Positions 1-6,171 are shown, numbered from the stretch's first letter. The stretch: 7,049 nucleotides of DNA from Flavobacteriales bacterium UBA2798 (GCA_002351955.1 DEHO01000008.1:42776-49824), one strand, 5' to 3'. Notes: generated by a model from the sequence alone, not told the origin. Made by a program: numbers and translations.

Positions 1-1057
1 CAGTCCAAATATACCCACCAGCGTAAGGGATTGGGCTTGCGGGAGAAACCGGAACTGTAAAGATTGAAGCGGTTGCAGCAGAACAGGAGTTGTCAGTAAT
101 TGGTGAGTTAATAGCACCTGAATTGTAGGTTACTGTTGAGTTTTGCACACATGTAGTTTGACCTGTGAATGTAATTGTTGAATTGGTAAGCGCTCCAACA
201 TCAGCTCCAATACAATCATAAATCTGAACTCTCCATCCGCCAAGGGTGGCATCACATCCATAAATTCCATTCCAGTTGATAGGTGTATTTGCCGGACCAT
301 AGGAAGAATAGGTACCTGTTAAGGGAACAGTGGCAGTACAAACGTTCAAATTTCCTGCAGGATTGGTCGTAAAACAAAGATTTGCAACATTGTTTCCACC
401 ATTACAAATAGCTCCCTGACCGATAGCACCAGGATTGGGAGAAAGCAAAATACTTGGGCTTCCACAAGTGGTAGGACCAACAAGATAAAATGCCAAATCC
501 GATACATAGGTATGATTTGCAGTAAAGCAAACGGTTATTGTAGTAGTAGGGCCAACAAGGAATGGGTCTGCAGGAGGATTGTACAATTGTGTAGCAGAGC
601 CATAATTAATTGTACCATTTAGCTGTACAGCACCACAACCGGGAGGAATAGGCGCTACATTAACAGTAGTTGGACTGGAAACGATGGAAACCCAGGCACG
701 ATAACAGCCAACTACAGTGGAAGTACCATCAACAATTGATACACGGTACAAACCACCAGCAAGGTTGTTAATGGTAGATGTTGGAACACCATTTTGAACA
801 GTGAAAGGGTTCCAGGAATTAGTTGCAGGATTAAAAACCTGCCAAATAAAATTCCAACCCGGAACACCCGAAGGAGGAGTTGCTGTTAAAGTACCAAGCG
901 CACCCGCACCACACCAGAAATAAATCGTGTCATTGGTTGCTGTGCTTGTATAGGTAGTTGAAGCCTGACTTGAATGCCCAACTCCAACAATTTGAGAGCT
1001 TGCTGACTGAAAACCCAGAAAAGCAAAAATACCGGCAAGTAGAATTAATTTTTTCAT
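1..1057 (-). CDS. Secreted surface protein with Ig-like segment and P-like domain, 3' end beyond the window
   Basis: An open frame runs from an ATG at 1057 to the left edge with no stop, giving the first 352 residues of a longer protein. Residues 1-22 form a signal peptide (MKK, hydrophobic core LILLAGIFAFLGF, then SASSQ), so it is exported. Residues about 36-130 are beta-rich and aromatic (TIYFWCGAG, WNFIWQVFNP, GGLYRVSIVDG), resembling Ig-like or PKD-like repeats of Bacteroidota surface proteins. Residues about 170-300 match the pattern of the proprotein convertase P domain (PF01483 type): HTYVSDLAFYLVGP, then LLSP, then INWNGIYG, GGWRVQIYD, DVGALTNSTITF. Many paired cysteines are present. 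In Bacteroidota such domains commonly sit in type IX-secreted proteins with a C-terminal sorting domain; that end is not visible here. No protease catalytic domain is seen in the visible part. It starts two bases after the stop of the upstream gene, so the two are probably translationally coupled. Export is well supported; the function (adhesin, matrix or enzyme accessory) is unknown. Confidence 0.82.
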   Translation of the reverse strand, partial: MKKLILLAGIFAFLGFQSASSQIVGVGHSSQASTTYTSTATNDTIYFWCGAGALGTLTATPPSGVPGWNFIWQVFNPATNSWNPFTVQNGVPTSTINNLAGGLYRVSIVDGTSTVVGCYRAWVSIVSSPTTVNVAPIPPGCGAVQLNGTINYGSATQLYNPPADPFLVGPTTTITVCFTANHTYVSDLAFYLVGPTTCGSPSILLSPNPGAIGQGAICNGGNNVANLCFTTNPAGNLNVCTATVPLTGTYSSYGPANTPINWNGIYGCDATLGGWRVQIYDCIGADVGALTNSTITFTGQTTCVQNSTVTYNSGAINSPITDNSCSAATASIFTVPVSPASPIPYAGGYIWT

Positions 1058-1059
1058 GC

Positions 1060-1443
1060 TTAAATGGTTTGAATGAATTCTTCAACAGAAGATTTTGAAT
1101 CACCTTTCGACTGAACGATAACGTCGACAACTCCAAGCTGCATCAGCATTTTACCCAGAACAGATCCATTTGCGAGGTTTTCAGGGAAAAGCAGAATGAC
1201 GTTTGCCCCTCCCTTTTTGTTTGGACTAAACCTGGAAGTTATATTATTGGATGATGCATACGCAACAAAAGCATCACGAACCTCATCAGAAGGAAAAGTG
1301 CTCAATTGAAACTTTACAGTGTAGGCTTTACCTTCCTTGGCAAAAAGCGATTTAGTATCCTTAAAGGTTGCAGTCTGCACCGATTGAGCAGAAAGCTGAA
1401 AACCTAAAAATGTAAAAAGAAGCAGGGAAAGATAGAATCTCAT
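1060..1443 (-). CDS. Small secreted protein of unknown function, first gene of a two-gene operon
   Basis: A complete 127-residue protein starts at ATG 1443. I do not recognise the family. Residues 1-19 are a clear signal peptide (MRFYLSLLLFTFLGFQLSA, cleavage likely before Q20), so it is periplasmic or extracellular. The mature part of about 108 residues has no cysteine, no transmembrane helix and no lipobox. It reads as alternating strands and helices: YTVKFQLS strand, SDEVRDAFVAYASSN helix, NVILLFPE strand, GSVLGKMLMQLG helix, VDVIVQS strand. That order would suit a small alpha/beta sandwich such as a ferredoxin-like fold, but this is inference from hydrophobic pattern only. Its signal peptide shares the FLGFQ stretch with the next gene product. 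The next gene begins two bases after this stop (TAA GC ATG), so the two proteins are probably made together, and this one may help secretion, folding or surface attachment of the large P-domain protein. A TAnnTTTG box lies upstream. Confidence 0.8.
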   Translation of the reverse strand: MRFYLSLLLFTFLGFQLSAQSVQTATFKDTKSLFAKEGKAYTVKFQLSTFPSDEVRDAFVAYASSNNITSRFSPNKKGGANVILLFPENLANGSVLGKMLMQLGVVDVIVQSKGDSKSSVEEFIQTI

Positions 1444-1466
1444 AACAAATGTGTTTTTTGAAAGAC

Positions 1467-1474
1467 CAAAATTA
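1467..1474 (-). promoter_or_regulatory. Candidate Bacteroidota -7 promoter element of the secreted-protein operon
   Basis: Read on the minus strand the bases are TAATTTTG, a full match to the Bacteroidota -7 consensus TAnnTTTG. The element lies 23 bases upstream of the ATG at 1443, giving a short leader of roughly 17 nt. No TTG is present at the expected -33 distance, so only half of the promoter is supported. No Shine-Dalgarno sequence is seen before the ATG, which is normal for this phylum. Confidence 0.45.
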
Positions 1475-1490
1475 ACGCAAAAGGTTGCGT
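1475..1490. repeat. Inverted repeat in the promoter spacer, possible operator
   Basis: ACGCAA and TTGCGT form perfect 6-bp arms around a 4-base centre (AAGG). The repeat abuts the TAATTTTG box at 1467-1474 and so lies in the -33 to -7 spacer of the presumed promoter. A dimeric regulator bound there would block initiation. Chance occurrence of a 6-bp dyad is not negligible. Confidence 0.3.
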
Positions 1491-1543
1491 ACTGTTTAAT
1501 TTTTAATTGGTTTTACATTAACAATCTGACCAATGATAAGTTT

Positions 1544-1561
1544 TCGATGAAGAATCATCGA
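1544..1561. repeat. Inverted repeat, 7-bp arms with 4-base loop
   Basis: TCGATGA and TCATCGA pair perfectly around AGAA. There is no T-run on either side, so it does not look like a terminator. It lies about 100 bases upstream of the small secreted protein gene and could be a regulator binding site or a structured RNA element. No family of sites is recognised. Confidence 0.35.
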
Positions 1562-1606
1562 TATTCAGGTCAAAAAACATATCAATGCGGCTAAGCTTAA
1601 ATGTAA

Positions 1607-1626
1607 AATCAAATAATTATTTGATT
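1607..1626. repeat. Perfect 20-bp AT-rich palindrome
   Basis: Both strands read AATCAAATAATTATTTGATT, a gapless palindrome with every one of ten base pairs matched. It lies about 165 bases upstream of the leftward operon and 240 bases upstream of the SiaC-type gene. Symmetry without a loop fits a DNA site for a homodimeric regulator better than an RNA hairpin. The regulator is not known. Confidence 0.45.
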
Positions 1627-1714
1627 AACAAGCTATTAAATACCTTTAAAGGGCGATTTTCTAAACCAGAAACGCGCAATCCAGAAATCTAAATGGGTTT
1701 AAATAGTCAATGCT

Positions 1715-1735
1715 AAAAAAAACAGGCGATCCTGT
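1715..1735 (-). terminator. Candidate rho-independent terminator on the minus strand
   Basis: Read leftward, ACAGG, a four-base loop ATCG and CCTGT form a short hairpin followed directly by a run of T (complement of the A-run at 1715-1722). The right-hand flank has no comparable T-run directly after the stem, so it is directional. No gene on the minus strand ends nearby; the closest upstream minus-strand gene is the phosphatase ending at 2259, beyond the whole SiaC-type gene. The stem is only 5 bp, so strength is uncertain. Confidence 0.45.
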
Positions 1736-1743
1736 ATCATTTT

Positions 1744-1760
1744 AAGCCCCCAGTCGGCTT
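1744..1760. repeat. Small hairpin next to the minus-strand terminator
   Basis: AAGCC and GGCTT pair around a seven-base loop, eight bases to the right of the hairpin at 1722-1735. On the minus strand it would fold just before the terminator hairpin, forming a tandem stem-loop 3' end. On the plus strand a T-run (1769-1773) follows after 8 bases, too far for a standard terminator. Confidence 0.3.
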
Positions 1761-1839
1761 TGTCCCTGTTTTTATCCTTTAATTCCTTGAACTGGACGAA
1801 ATCGAAGTCCAAAGAGCTATTATTCAAGCATTTTCAATT

Positions 1840-1847
1840 TATCTTCG
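1840..1847 (+). promoter_or_regulatory. Weak candidate -7 element of the SiaC-type gene
   Basis: TATCTTCG matches the Bacteroidota consensus TAnnTTTG at all but one base and lies 18 bases before the ATG at 1866. No TTG is seen at the -33 distance. The start context (ACTGAACC before the ATG) has no Shine-Dalgarno sequence. Confidence 0.22.
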
Positions 1848-1865
1848 TCGGTGTCACACTGAACC

Positions 1866-2249
1866 ATGGAAGATCTGCACATAGAAGGAACGACAAAAAC
1901 CCCTGAAATCCATTTTGAGGCTTCAACGGGTATTCTGGAAATTAAGGGTCGTTCTATTCCTGAAATTTCTGTTGAATTTTATCAGGCTGCTATCAACTGG
2001 CTAAAAGATTATATACAATCTCCGCAGGATACTACTGTTTTTAATGCCAGGCTGGAATATTTTAACACTTCCTCTTCAAAATCAATTTTGGATCTTTTCA
2101 AGATTCTGGAGGAACTGGAACATTCCGGTAAAAAAGTAAAGATCAACTGGTTTCACATTGAAGAAGATGAATCAATGGAGGAAGCCGGAGAGGAGTACAA
2201 AATTCTATTGCAGTTGCCATTTGAAATTTTGGCAGTGGAGAGTTTGTGA
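1866..2249 (+). CDS. SiaC-type regulatory phosphoprotein (DUF1987 family)
   Basis: A complete 127-residue cytoplasmic protein, the usual length for the DUF1987/SiaC family. In Pseudomonas aeruginosa SiaC is a threonine phosphoprotein: the kinase SiaB phosphorylates it, the PP2C phosphatase SiaA dephosphorylates it, and the unphosphorylated form activates the diguanylate cyclase SiaD. Visible hallmarks are the N-terminal beta segment TPEIHFEASTGILEIKGRSIPE (residues 12-33), the helix FYQAAINWLKDY (38-49), the strand FNARLEYFNTSS, and the motif YFNTSSSK at 65-72 followed by an amphipathic helix. T68 sits at the phospho-acceptor position described for SiaC. There is no signal peptide or transmembrane segment. 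The gene is tail-to-tail with a SpoIIE-type phosphatase nine bases away, the natural candidate for its phosphatase. No SiaB-like kinase or GGDEF protein is in the window, so what it controls here cannot be told. Family assignment is firm; the c-di-GMP link is not implied. Confidence 0.88.
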   Translation: MEDLHIEGTTKTPEIHFEASTGILEIKGRSIPEISVEFYQAAINWLKDYIQSPQDTTVFNARLEYFNTSSSKSILDLFKILEELEHSGKKVKINWFHIEEDESMEEAGEEYKILLQLPFEILAVESL

Positions 2250-2257
2250 GGATCCTC
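2248..2257. repeat. 10-bp palindrome at the convergent gene junction
   Basis: GAGGATCCTC is a gapless palindrome overlapping the last bases of the SiaC-type gene and ending two bases before the stop of the opposing phosphatase gene. No T-run follows on either strand, so it is not a recognisable terminator. The junction therefore lacks an obvious transcription stop for either gene. Confidence 0.25.
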
Positions 2258-2258
2258 T

Positions 2259-4538
2259 TCATACCCTCACCCCAATCAAACAAACATCATCGTTCTGCTC
2301 AAGCTCGCCGCGCCAGGTTTCAAATTCAGTTTCCAGTTTTTGCATCTGAGTATCCATGTCCAAATGCTGAATGGAAAGTAGTAGCTCTCTCAACTTCGAT
2401 GCTTTCAGTTTTTTCCCTTTTTCACCACCAAACTGGTCCTGGAATCCGTCTGTGAACAAGTAAATGGTGTCACCCTTGCACAATTCAATAGTATGCGTTG
2501 TAAAGGGCTTTGGATCGGCATATTTACCAATAGGTTGTTTGTCGGGTTTTATTTCAATGCGCTCAATTCCGTTTACACCATTTCTTTTGAATATCCAGAG
2601 AGGATTATTGGCTCCCGACCACTTTAATGTATTTCCTGAGAGTGAACAAAGGGAGATATCCATCCCATCTTTAACATCCTCATCGCTTTTTTCAAACTCA
2701 GCAATTACAATTTCGCGCGTTTTATCTAAGATTTTTCCTGGATCAGTTAAACCATATTCACGCACACTTCTATTCAATCCATTGTTACAAACCACCGAAA
2801 CCATGGCTCCCGGAACTCCATGACCTGTGCAATCACAAGCTGCTATTAATACCTCATTTTCGGTTTTCTGCAACCAGTAAAAATCGCCTGCAACAATATC
2901 TTTCGGTTTGTAAAAAATAAATGTCTCCGGTAAATAGGCATTTACAATTCGCGAAGAGGGAAGGATAGCTGTCTGAATACGTTTGGCATAATTAATTGAA
3001 TCAGTAATCTCTTTGTTCTTTTCCTCAACCAATTGCTTTTGCGCTTCAATGATCAAATTTTGTTTTTTGGTTACACGAAATCTGTTGTAAACAAATGCTG
3101 CAAAAAGAAGAACAAATGCCAATCCTCCAAATAGAACAAACTGCTGATTGCGTTTTACTCGTAATTCGGCTTTCTGACGTGCAATTTCCGCATCACTGAC
3201 CTTTCGCTCTTCCATTCGGCGGATACTATCTGCAACCGACTGCATTTCATATTGGTAGCGGTATTCCTGTCTGATGGTTTCACGTTGGTTTTCATCACTA
3301 AGAATACTATCACGTGCCGCAATATACTTCTCATACATTTCAAGAGCCTGCTTATATTGCCCCTGCCGCATGTAAATTCCTTTCAACAAATTTGCAGCAT
3401 CCCGCGTTTGCAAAATCAGATCCCGAGATTTAGAAAGTGTCATTGATCGTGAAACAAAATCAGCTGACTTTGACATATCTCCCTGCAAAAAATAATTATA
3501 CCCAATATTATAAAGGCACTCGCTGATTCCCAAATCATCCTCGATTTCTTCCCGAATCTTCATGCTTTCCGAAAATAAAGCAAACGCTTCCGAAAATTTC
3601 TTCTGTTCCTGAAGCACCAGTCCAATATTGCTCAATGCAATGGCTTCTATCTGCCTGTCCTTGGCTTTTTTTGCGTAAAAAAGACTTTTCTGAAAATAAG
3701 CCTCTGCCTTTTCAGAAAGAGATTGTTCCTGAAAGAGCAGCCCGAGATTATTCATCGACGCACTAATTCCGGCAATATCATTTACTTCTTCCCGCAACTT
3801 CAAACTTCGCGTAAAATAATCTTCTGCAGCTGAATAATTTTTCATTTCCTGCTGGATGAGTCCAATATTATTGAGTGCGTATGAAGCCCCATATTTATCA
3901 TTTAGTTTTTCAAATTCAATCAGACTTTGAGTTGTGTACCGCATCGCTTTTGCATAATCGCCTCTGTTGTAATGAATATTACCAATATTAACCGAAGCAA
4001 CTGCTAATCCTTTGTAATCCTTTAACAATTGTTTGATTTGAACTGCTGACTCCAAATAGGTCAATGCCTTTTCATACACGTTTTTTTCCAGATACAATCG
4101 CCTGAAATTTATATAAACAGCAGATATTCCATTCCAGAACCGAATTTTTCTGTATTCTATTTTTGCTGCATTCAGAAATACGATTGCTGAATCGTATTTT
4201 CCCAGGTTGGTATAATATACCCCCATTGAATTGAATGCGTACCCCTTATTCTGAATGTAAAACTCCTTTTCTTTTGGATTGAGATTACTTTTTAAATTAA
4301 CAGAACAAATACTATCAATTCTGTAATTGATCTTTAAAGCCTCTTCCGGTTCATACAGATAGATCAGGTCATCTATTTCTTTTAAAATCGTAATGCGAGT
4401 TGAATCATGAACAGCCGTATTTAATGCAAGCTTAAGAGAATCGAGCTGATTCTGCGCATTTAGAAAGTTGCCGCATACAAAAAGCACAACACAAATCATA
4501 TGAAGCCCTATCAATACTTTTTCTCTGCCGCTTTTCAT
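2259..4538 (-). CDS. Membrane TPR-SpoIIE/PP2C serine/threonine phosphatase
   Basis: A 759-residue protein from ATG 4538, chosen because GGAG lies 7 bases before it and a signal sequence begins there; an in-frame TTG at 4562 would add eight residues and lacks support. Order of parts: signal sequence 1-28 (ends FLNAQ), TPR array about 95-410 with repeated patterns such as NNIGLIQQEMKNYSAAEDYF, coiled coil about 436-465, transmembrane helix 467-484, second coiled coil 490-520 ending INYAKRIQTAILP, and a SpoIIE/PP2C phosphatase domain about 540-759. The catalytic aspartates are present in VAGDFYW (D552), ACDCTGHGVPGA (D569), DGMDISL (D624, D627), TDGFQD (D697) and NDDVCLIG (D750, D751), so it should be active and metal dependent. 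The topology predicts TPRs in the periplasm sensing a protein or peptide signal and a cytoplasmic phosphatase acting on a phosphoprotein. The convergent SiaC-type gene is the likely substrate by family logic; this pairing is inferred. Such phosphatases are often multicopy in Bacteroidota. Confidence 0.87.
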   Translation of the reverse strand: MKSGREKVLIGLHMICVVLFVCGNFLNAQNQLDSLKLALNTAVHDSTRITILKEIDDLIYLYEPEEALKINYRIDSICSVNLKSNLNPKEKEFYIQNKGYAFNSMGVYYTNLGKYDSAIVFLNAAKIEYRKIRFWNGISAVYINFRRLYLEKNVYEKALTYLESAVQIKQLLKDYKGLAVASVNIGNIHYNRGDYAKAMRYTTQSLIEFEKLNDKYGASYALNNIGLIQQEMKNYSAAEDYFTRSLKLREEVNDIAGISASMNNLGLLFQEQSLSEKAEAYFQKSLFYAKKAKDRQIEAIALSNIGLVLQEQKKFSEAFALFSESMKIREEIEDDLGISECLYNIGYNYFLQGDMSKSADFVSRSMTLSKSRDLILQTRDAANLLKGIYMRQGQYKQALEMYEKYIAARDSILSDENQRETIRQEYRYQYEMQSVADSIRRMEERKVSDAEIARQKAELRVKRNQQFVLFGGLAFVLLFAAFVYNRFRVTKKQNLIIEAQKQLVEEKNKEITDSINYAKRIQTAILPSSRIVNAYLPETFIFYKPKDIVAGDFYWLQKTENEVLIAACDCTGHGVPGAMVSVVCNNGLNRSVREYGLTDPGKILDKTREIVIAEFEKSDEDVKDGMDISLCSLSGNTLKWSGANNPLWIFKRNGVNGIERIEIKPDKQPIGKYADPKPFTTHTIELCKGDTIYLFTDGFQDQFGGEKGKKLKASKLRELLLSIQHLDMDTQMQKLETEFETWRGELEQNDDVCLIGVRV

Positions 4539-4545
4539 GAACGAT

Positions 4546-4549
4546 CTCC
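4546..4549 (-). promoter_or_regulatory. Shine-Dalgarno sequence deciding the phosphatase start
   Basis: GGAG on the minus strand lies 7 bases upstream of the ATG at 4538. It is inside the extension that would be coding if the TTG at 4562 were used, which favours the ATG. A readable Shine-Dalgarno sequence is unusual in this window; the other starts have none. Confidence 0.6.
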
Positions 4550-4651
4550 AATTATATAACAAAAAAGTAAACCTATTAATTGACTAAAAATTGAAAATTT
4601 CGTTTTAGAAAACAAATTCACGGATATATACTATTACAACACTTATTTTTT

Positions 4652-4682
4652 AAAAAACCTATACATCTTCCGGAAAGAAGAT
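4652..4682 (-). terminator. Weak candidate terminator after mnmE
   Basis: Starting directly after the mnmE stop on the minus strand, ATCTTC and GAAGAT (4677-4682 and 4665-4670) pair around a 6-base loop; after 7 unpaired bases comes a run of six T (complement of 4652-4657), itself half of the palindrome TTTTTTAAAAAA. The gap between stem and T-run is longer than standard, so termination may be partial and some transcription could continue into the phosphatase gene. Confidence 0.33.
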
Positions 4683-6065
4683 TTATTTCCCGATACAAAA
4701 CTTACTAAAGATGTTCCCCAATAAGTCTTCTGTATTAATCTGACCTGTGATCTCACCTAAATGAAACAAGGCCATACGAAGATGTTCGGCCAAAAGATCT
4801 CCTGTCAATCCTGCATCCATCCCCTGCTCTACTTCCTGCAAAGCAAGTTGTGCGCGTTGTAATGCTGCATGGTGACGCGCATTGGTGACTACTGTGTCCT
4901 GACCAAAAAAAGAATTGGAAGAAACATAACTGAACAATGCTTCTTTCAGCATATCAATATTGGTTCCTTGTTTGGCAGAAATAAAAATTACTTCTGGAAT
5001 TGATCCAAACTTATTGCTCAGGTTTCCGGTGTCGGGAGTTTTATCGGTTTTATTGGCAACAACGATCAGCTTTTTGCTTTCGTTTCCAACTTTTTCTCTG
5101 AAACCCTTTACCACTTTTTCAATTTCTTCGGAAGAGCTGTCGACAGCATCTACCAGGTAAAGGAGAATATCGGCTTCATTCACTTTTTTCCAGGTGCGTT
5201 CAATTCCAATATTTTCAACAATATCATTGGTCTCGCGTAATCCAGCAGTATCAATAAAACGAAATTCAACGCCATTGATCATCATTACATCTTCAATGGA
5301 ATCTCGGGTTGTTCCTGCAATTTCACTTACAATGGCTTTTTCTTCATTGAGCAAAGCATTAAGCAAAGTCGATTTACCCACATTTGGAACTCCTACAATG
5401 GCAACCGGAATTCCGTTACGAATTACATTACCGAATGCAAATGAATCCACCAAACGTGTTACGATACTCCGAATACCGACAACCAGTGTGCGTAGTTGTG
5501 TGCGATCAGCAAATTCTACATCTTCTTCCGAAAAATCGAGTTCAAGTTCGATCATGGATGCGAAATGAATAAGTTGATCTCTTAGCTTACCAATTTCGCC
5601 AGAGAATCCGCCTTTCATCTGGTACATGGCAAGCCGGTGTGCAGCCGCTGATTCTGATGCTATGAGGTCTGCTACAGCTTCGGCCTGAGAAAGATCCATT
5701 TTTCCGTTAAGAAAGGCTCTTTTGGTAAATTCACCCGGTGTTGCCGGATCACAGCCGTGTTCATACAACAACTGCAATAGTTGCTGCTGAATGTATTTTG
5801 AACCATGACAAGCAATTTCAACACTGTCTTCTCCGGTAAAGGATTGGGGAGACCGGAAAACAGTTAGAACCACATCATCAATTATTACACCTTCTCTTTG
5901 GATCTGCCCATAATGCGCGGTATATCCCCCGGCGTTTGAAATTTCTTTACTGAACACCCCATTAACGACCGCAACAGAGGCTGGTCCGGACACCCGAATT
6001 ACAGCAATTGCTCCACTACCGGGAGCAGTACTTAATGCACATATGGTTGCAGATTTTTTCAACAT
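4683..6065 (-). CDS. mnmE: tRNA uridine-5-carboxymethylaminomethyl(34) synthesis GTPase MnmE
   Basis: A complete 460-residue protein, the normal family length. MnmE (TrmE) works with MnmG to add the (carboxymethyl)aminomethyl group at C5 of the wobble uridine in tRNAs reading split codon boxes, using methylene-tetrahydrofolate and GTP hydrolysis, in the cytoplasm. The N-terminal folate-binding domain has the signature APGSGAIAVIRVSG (14-27) and PGEFTKRAFLNGKMDLSQAEA (110-130). The central helical domain is interrupted by the G domain: P-loop GVPNVGKS (225-232), switch GTTRD (251-255), DTAG (272-275), NKTD (338-341) and SAK (363-365). The C-terminus ends in the conserved CIGK with the family cysteine at 457. 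Start: ATG 6065 gives the expected MLKKSATICALSTAPG beginning; an in-frame TTG at 6074 has no support. It is divergent from sucD and 144 bases upstream of the phosphatase gene on the same strand. Nothing about it is unusual. Confidence 0.97.
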   Translation of the reverse strand: MLKKSATICALSTAPGSGAIAVIRVSGPASVAVVNGVFSKEISNAGGYTAHYGQIQREGVIIDDVVLTVFRSPQSFTGEDSVEIACHGSKYIQQQLLQLLYEHGCDPATPGEFTKRAFLNGKMDLSQAEAVADLIASESAAAHRLAMYQMKGGFSGEIGKLRDQLIHFASMIELELDFSEEDVEFADRTQLRTLVVGIRSIVTRLVDSFAFGNVIRNGIPVAIVGVPNVGKSTLLNALLNEEKAIVSEIAGTTRDSIEDVMMINGVEFRFIDTAGLRETNDIVENIGIERTWKKVNEADILLYLVDAVDSSSEEIEKVVKGFREKVGNESKKLIVVANKTDKTPDTGNLSNKFGSIPEVIFISAKQGTNIDMLKEALFSYVSSNSFFGQDTVVTNARHHAALQRAQLALQEVEQGMDAGLTGDLLAEHLRMALFHLGEITGQINTEDLLGNIFSKFCIGK

Positions 6066-6071
6066 TAAAAG

Positions 6072-6079
6072 CAAAAATA
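6072..6079 (-). promoter_or_regulatory. Candidate -7 element very close to the mnmE start
   Basis: The minus strand reads TATTTTTG, a full match to TAnnTTTG, but it ends only six bases before the mnmE ATG (6065). If used, the mRNA would be almost leaderless. No TTG lies at the -33 distance, so it may be a chance match in A/T-rich sequence. Confidence 0.28.
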
Positions 6080-6171
6080 CAAAATCCCTGCATGGATTCT
6101 TTGATAATCAAGGTGCTTGGCATATCTATTTAACCCCAAACTGTGGATTTCATCTTTAAAAGCAAGTGCCA

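Larger units (their letters stand above)
1444..1865. other. Non-coding divergent intergenic region rich in inverted repeats
   Basis: These 422 bases separate the start of the secreted-protein operon (minus) from the start of the SiaC-type gene (plus). I find no convincing coding frame, tRNA or rRNA. The region is A+T rich and contains several dyads: 1475-1490, 1544-1561, an 8-bp palindrome at 1592-1599 (TAAGCTTA), the 20-bp palindrome at 1607-1626, a 10-bp palindrome at 1643-1652 (CCTTTAAAGG), hairpins at 1722-1735 and 1744-1760, and TGGAC-N9-GTCCA at 1793-1811. It must hold promoters for both flanking genes, and probably the end of leftward transcription coming through the SiaC-type gene. 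Confidence 0.6.

Noticed and set aside
930..1136. Minus-strand open frame of 68 codons
   Set aside because: It spans the junction of the two secreted-protein genes in another frame, and both of those have signal peptides and coherent sequence.
1444..1865. Possible tRNA, riboswitch or CRISPR array in the intergenic region
   Set aside because: No cloverleaf, known riboswitch core or regularly spaced direct repeat could be found; the dyads all differ in sequence.
2464..2823. Plus-strand open frame of 119 codons
   Set aside because: It is opposite the conserved phosphatase domain, has no recognisable domain and no start signals.
4539..4562. TTG start adding eight residues to the phosphatase
   Set aside because: The ATG at 4538 has GGAG 7 bases upstream and begins a normal signal sequence.
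4568..4575. TAGGTTTA on the minus strand as a phosphatase promoter
   Set aside because: It misses the final G of TAnnTTTG and has no TTG at the -33 distance; other near matches in the same A/T-rich stretch are equally good.
5194..5568. Plus-strand open frame of 124 codons opposite mnmE
   Set aside because: Serine/threonine-rich shadow of the conserved GTPase domain on the other strand.
6066..6074. TTG start adding three residues to MnmE
   Set aside because: The ATG at 6065 gives the usual family N-terminus.
6101..6111. Dyad TTGAT-A-ATCAA between mnmE and sucD
   Set aside because: Only 5-bp arms in A/T-rich DNA; too likely by chance to list as an operator.
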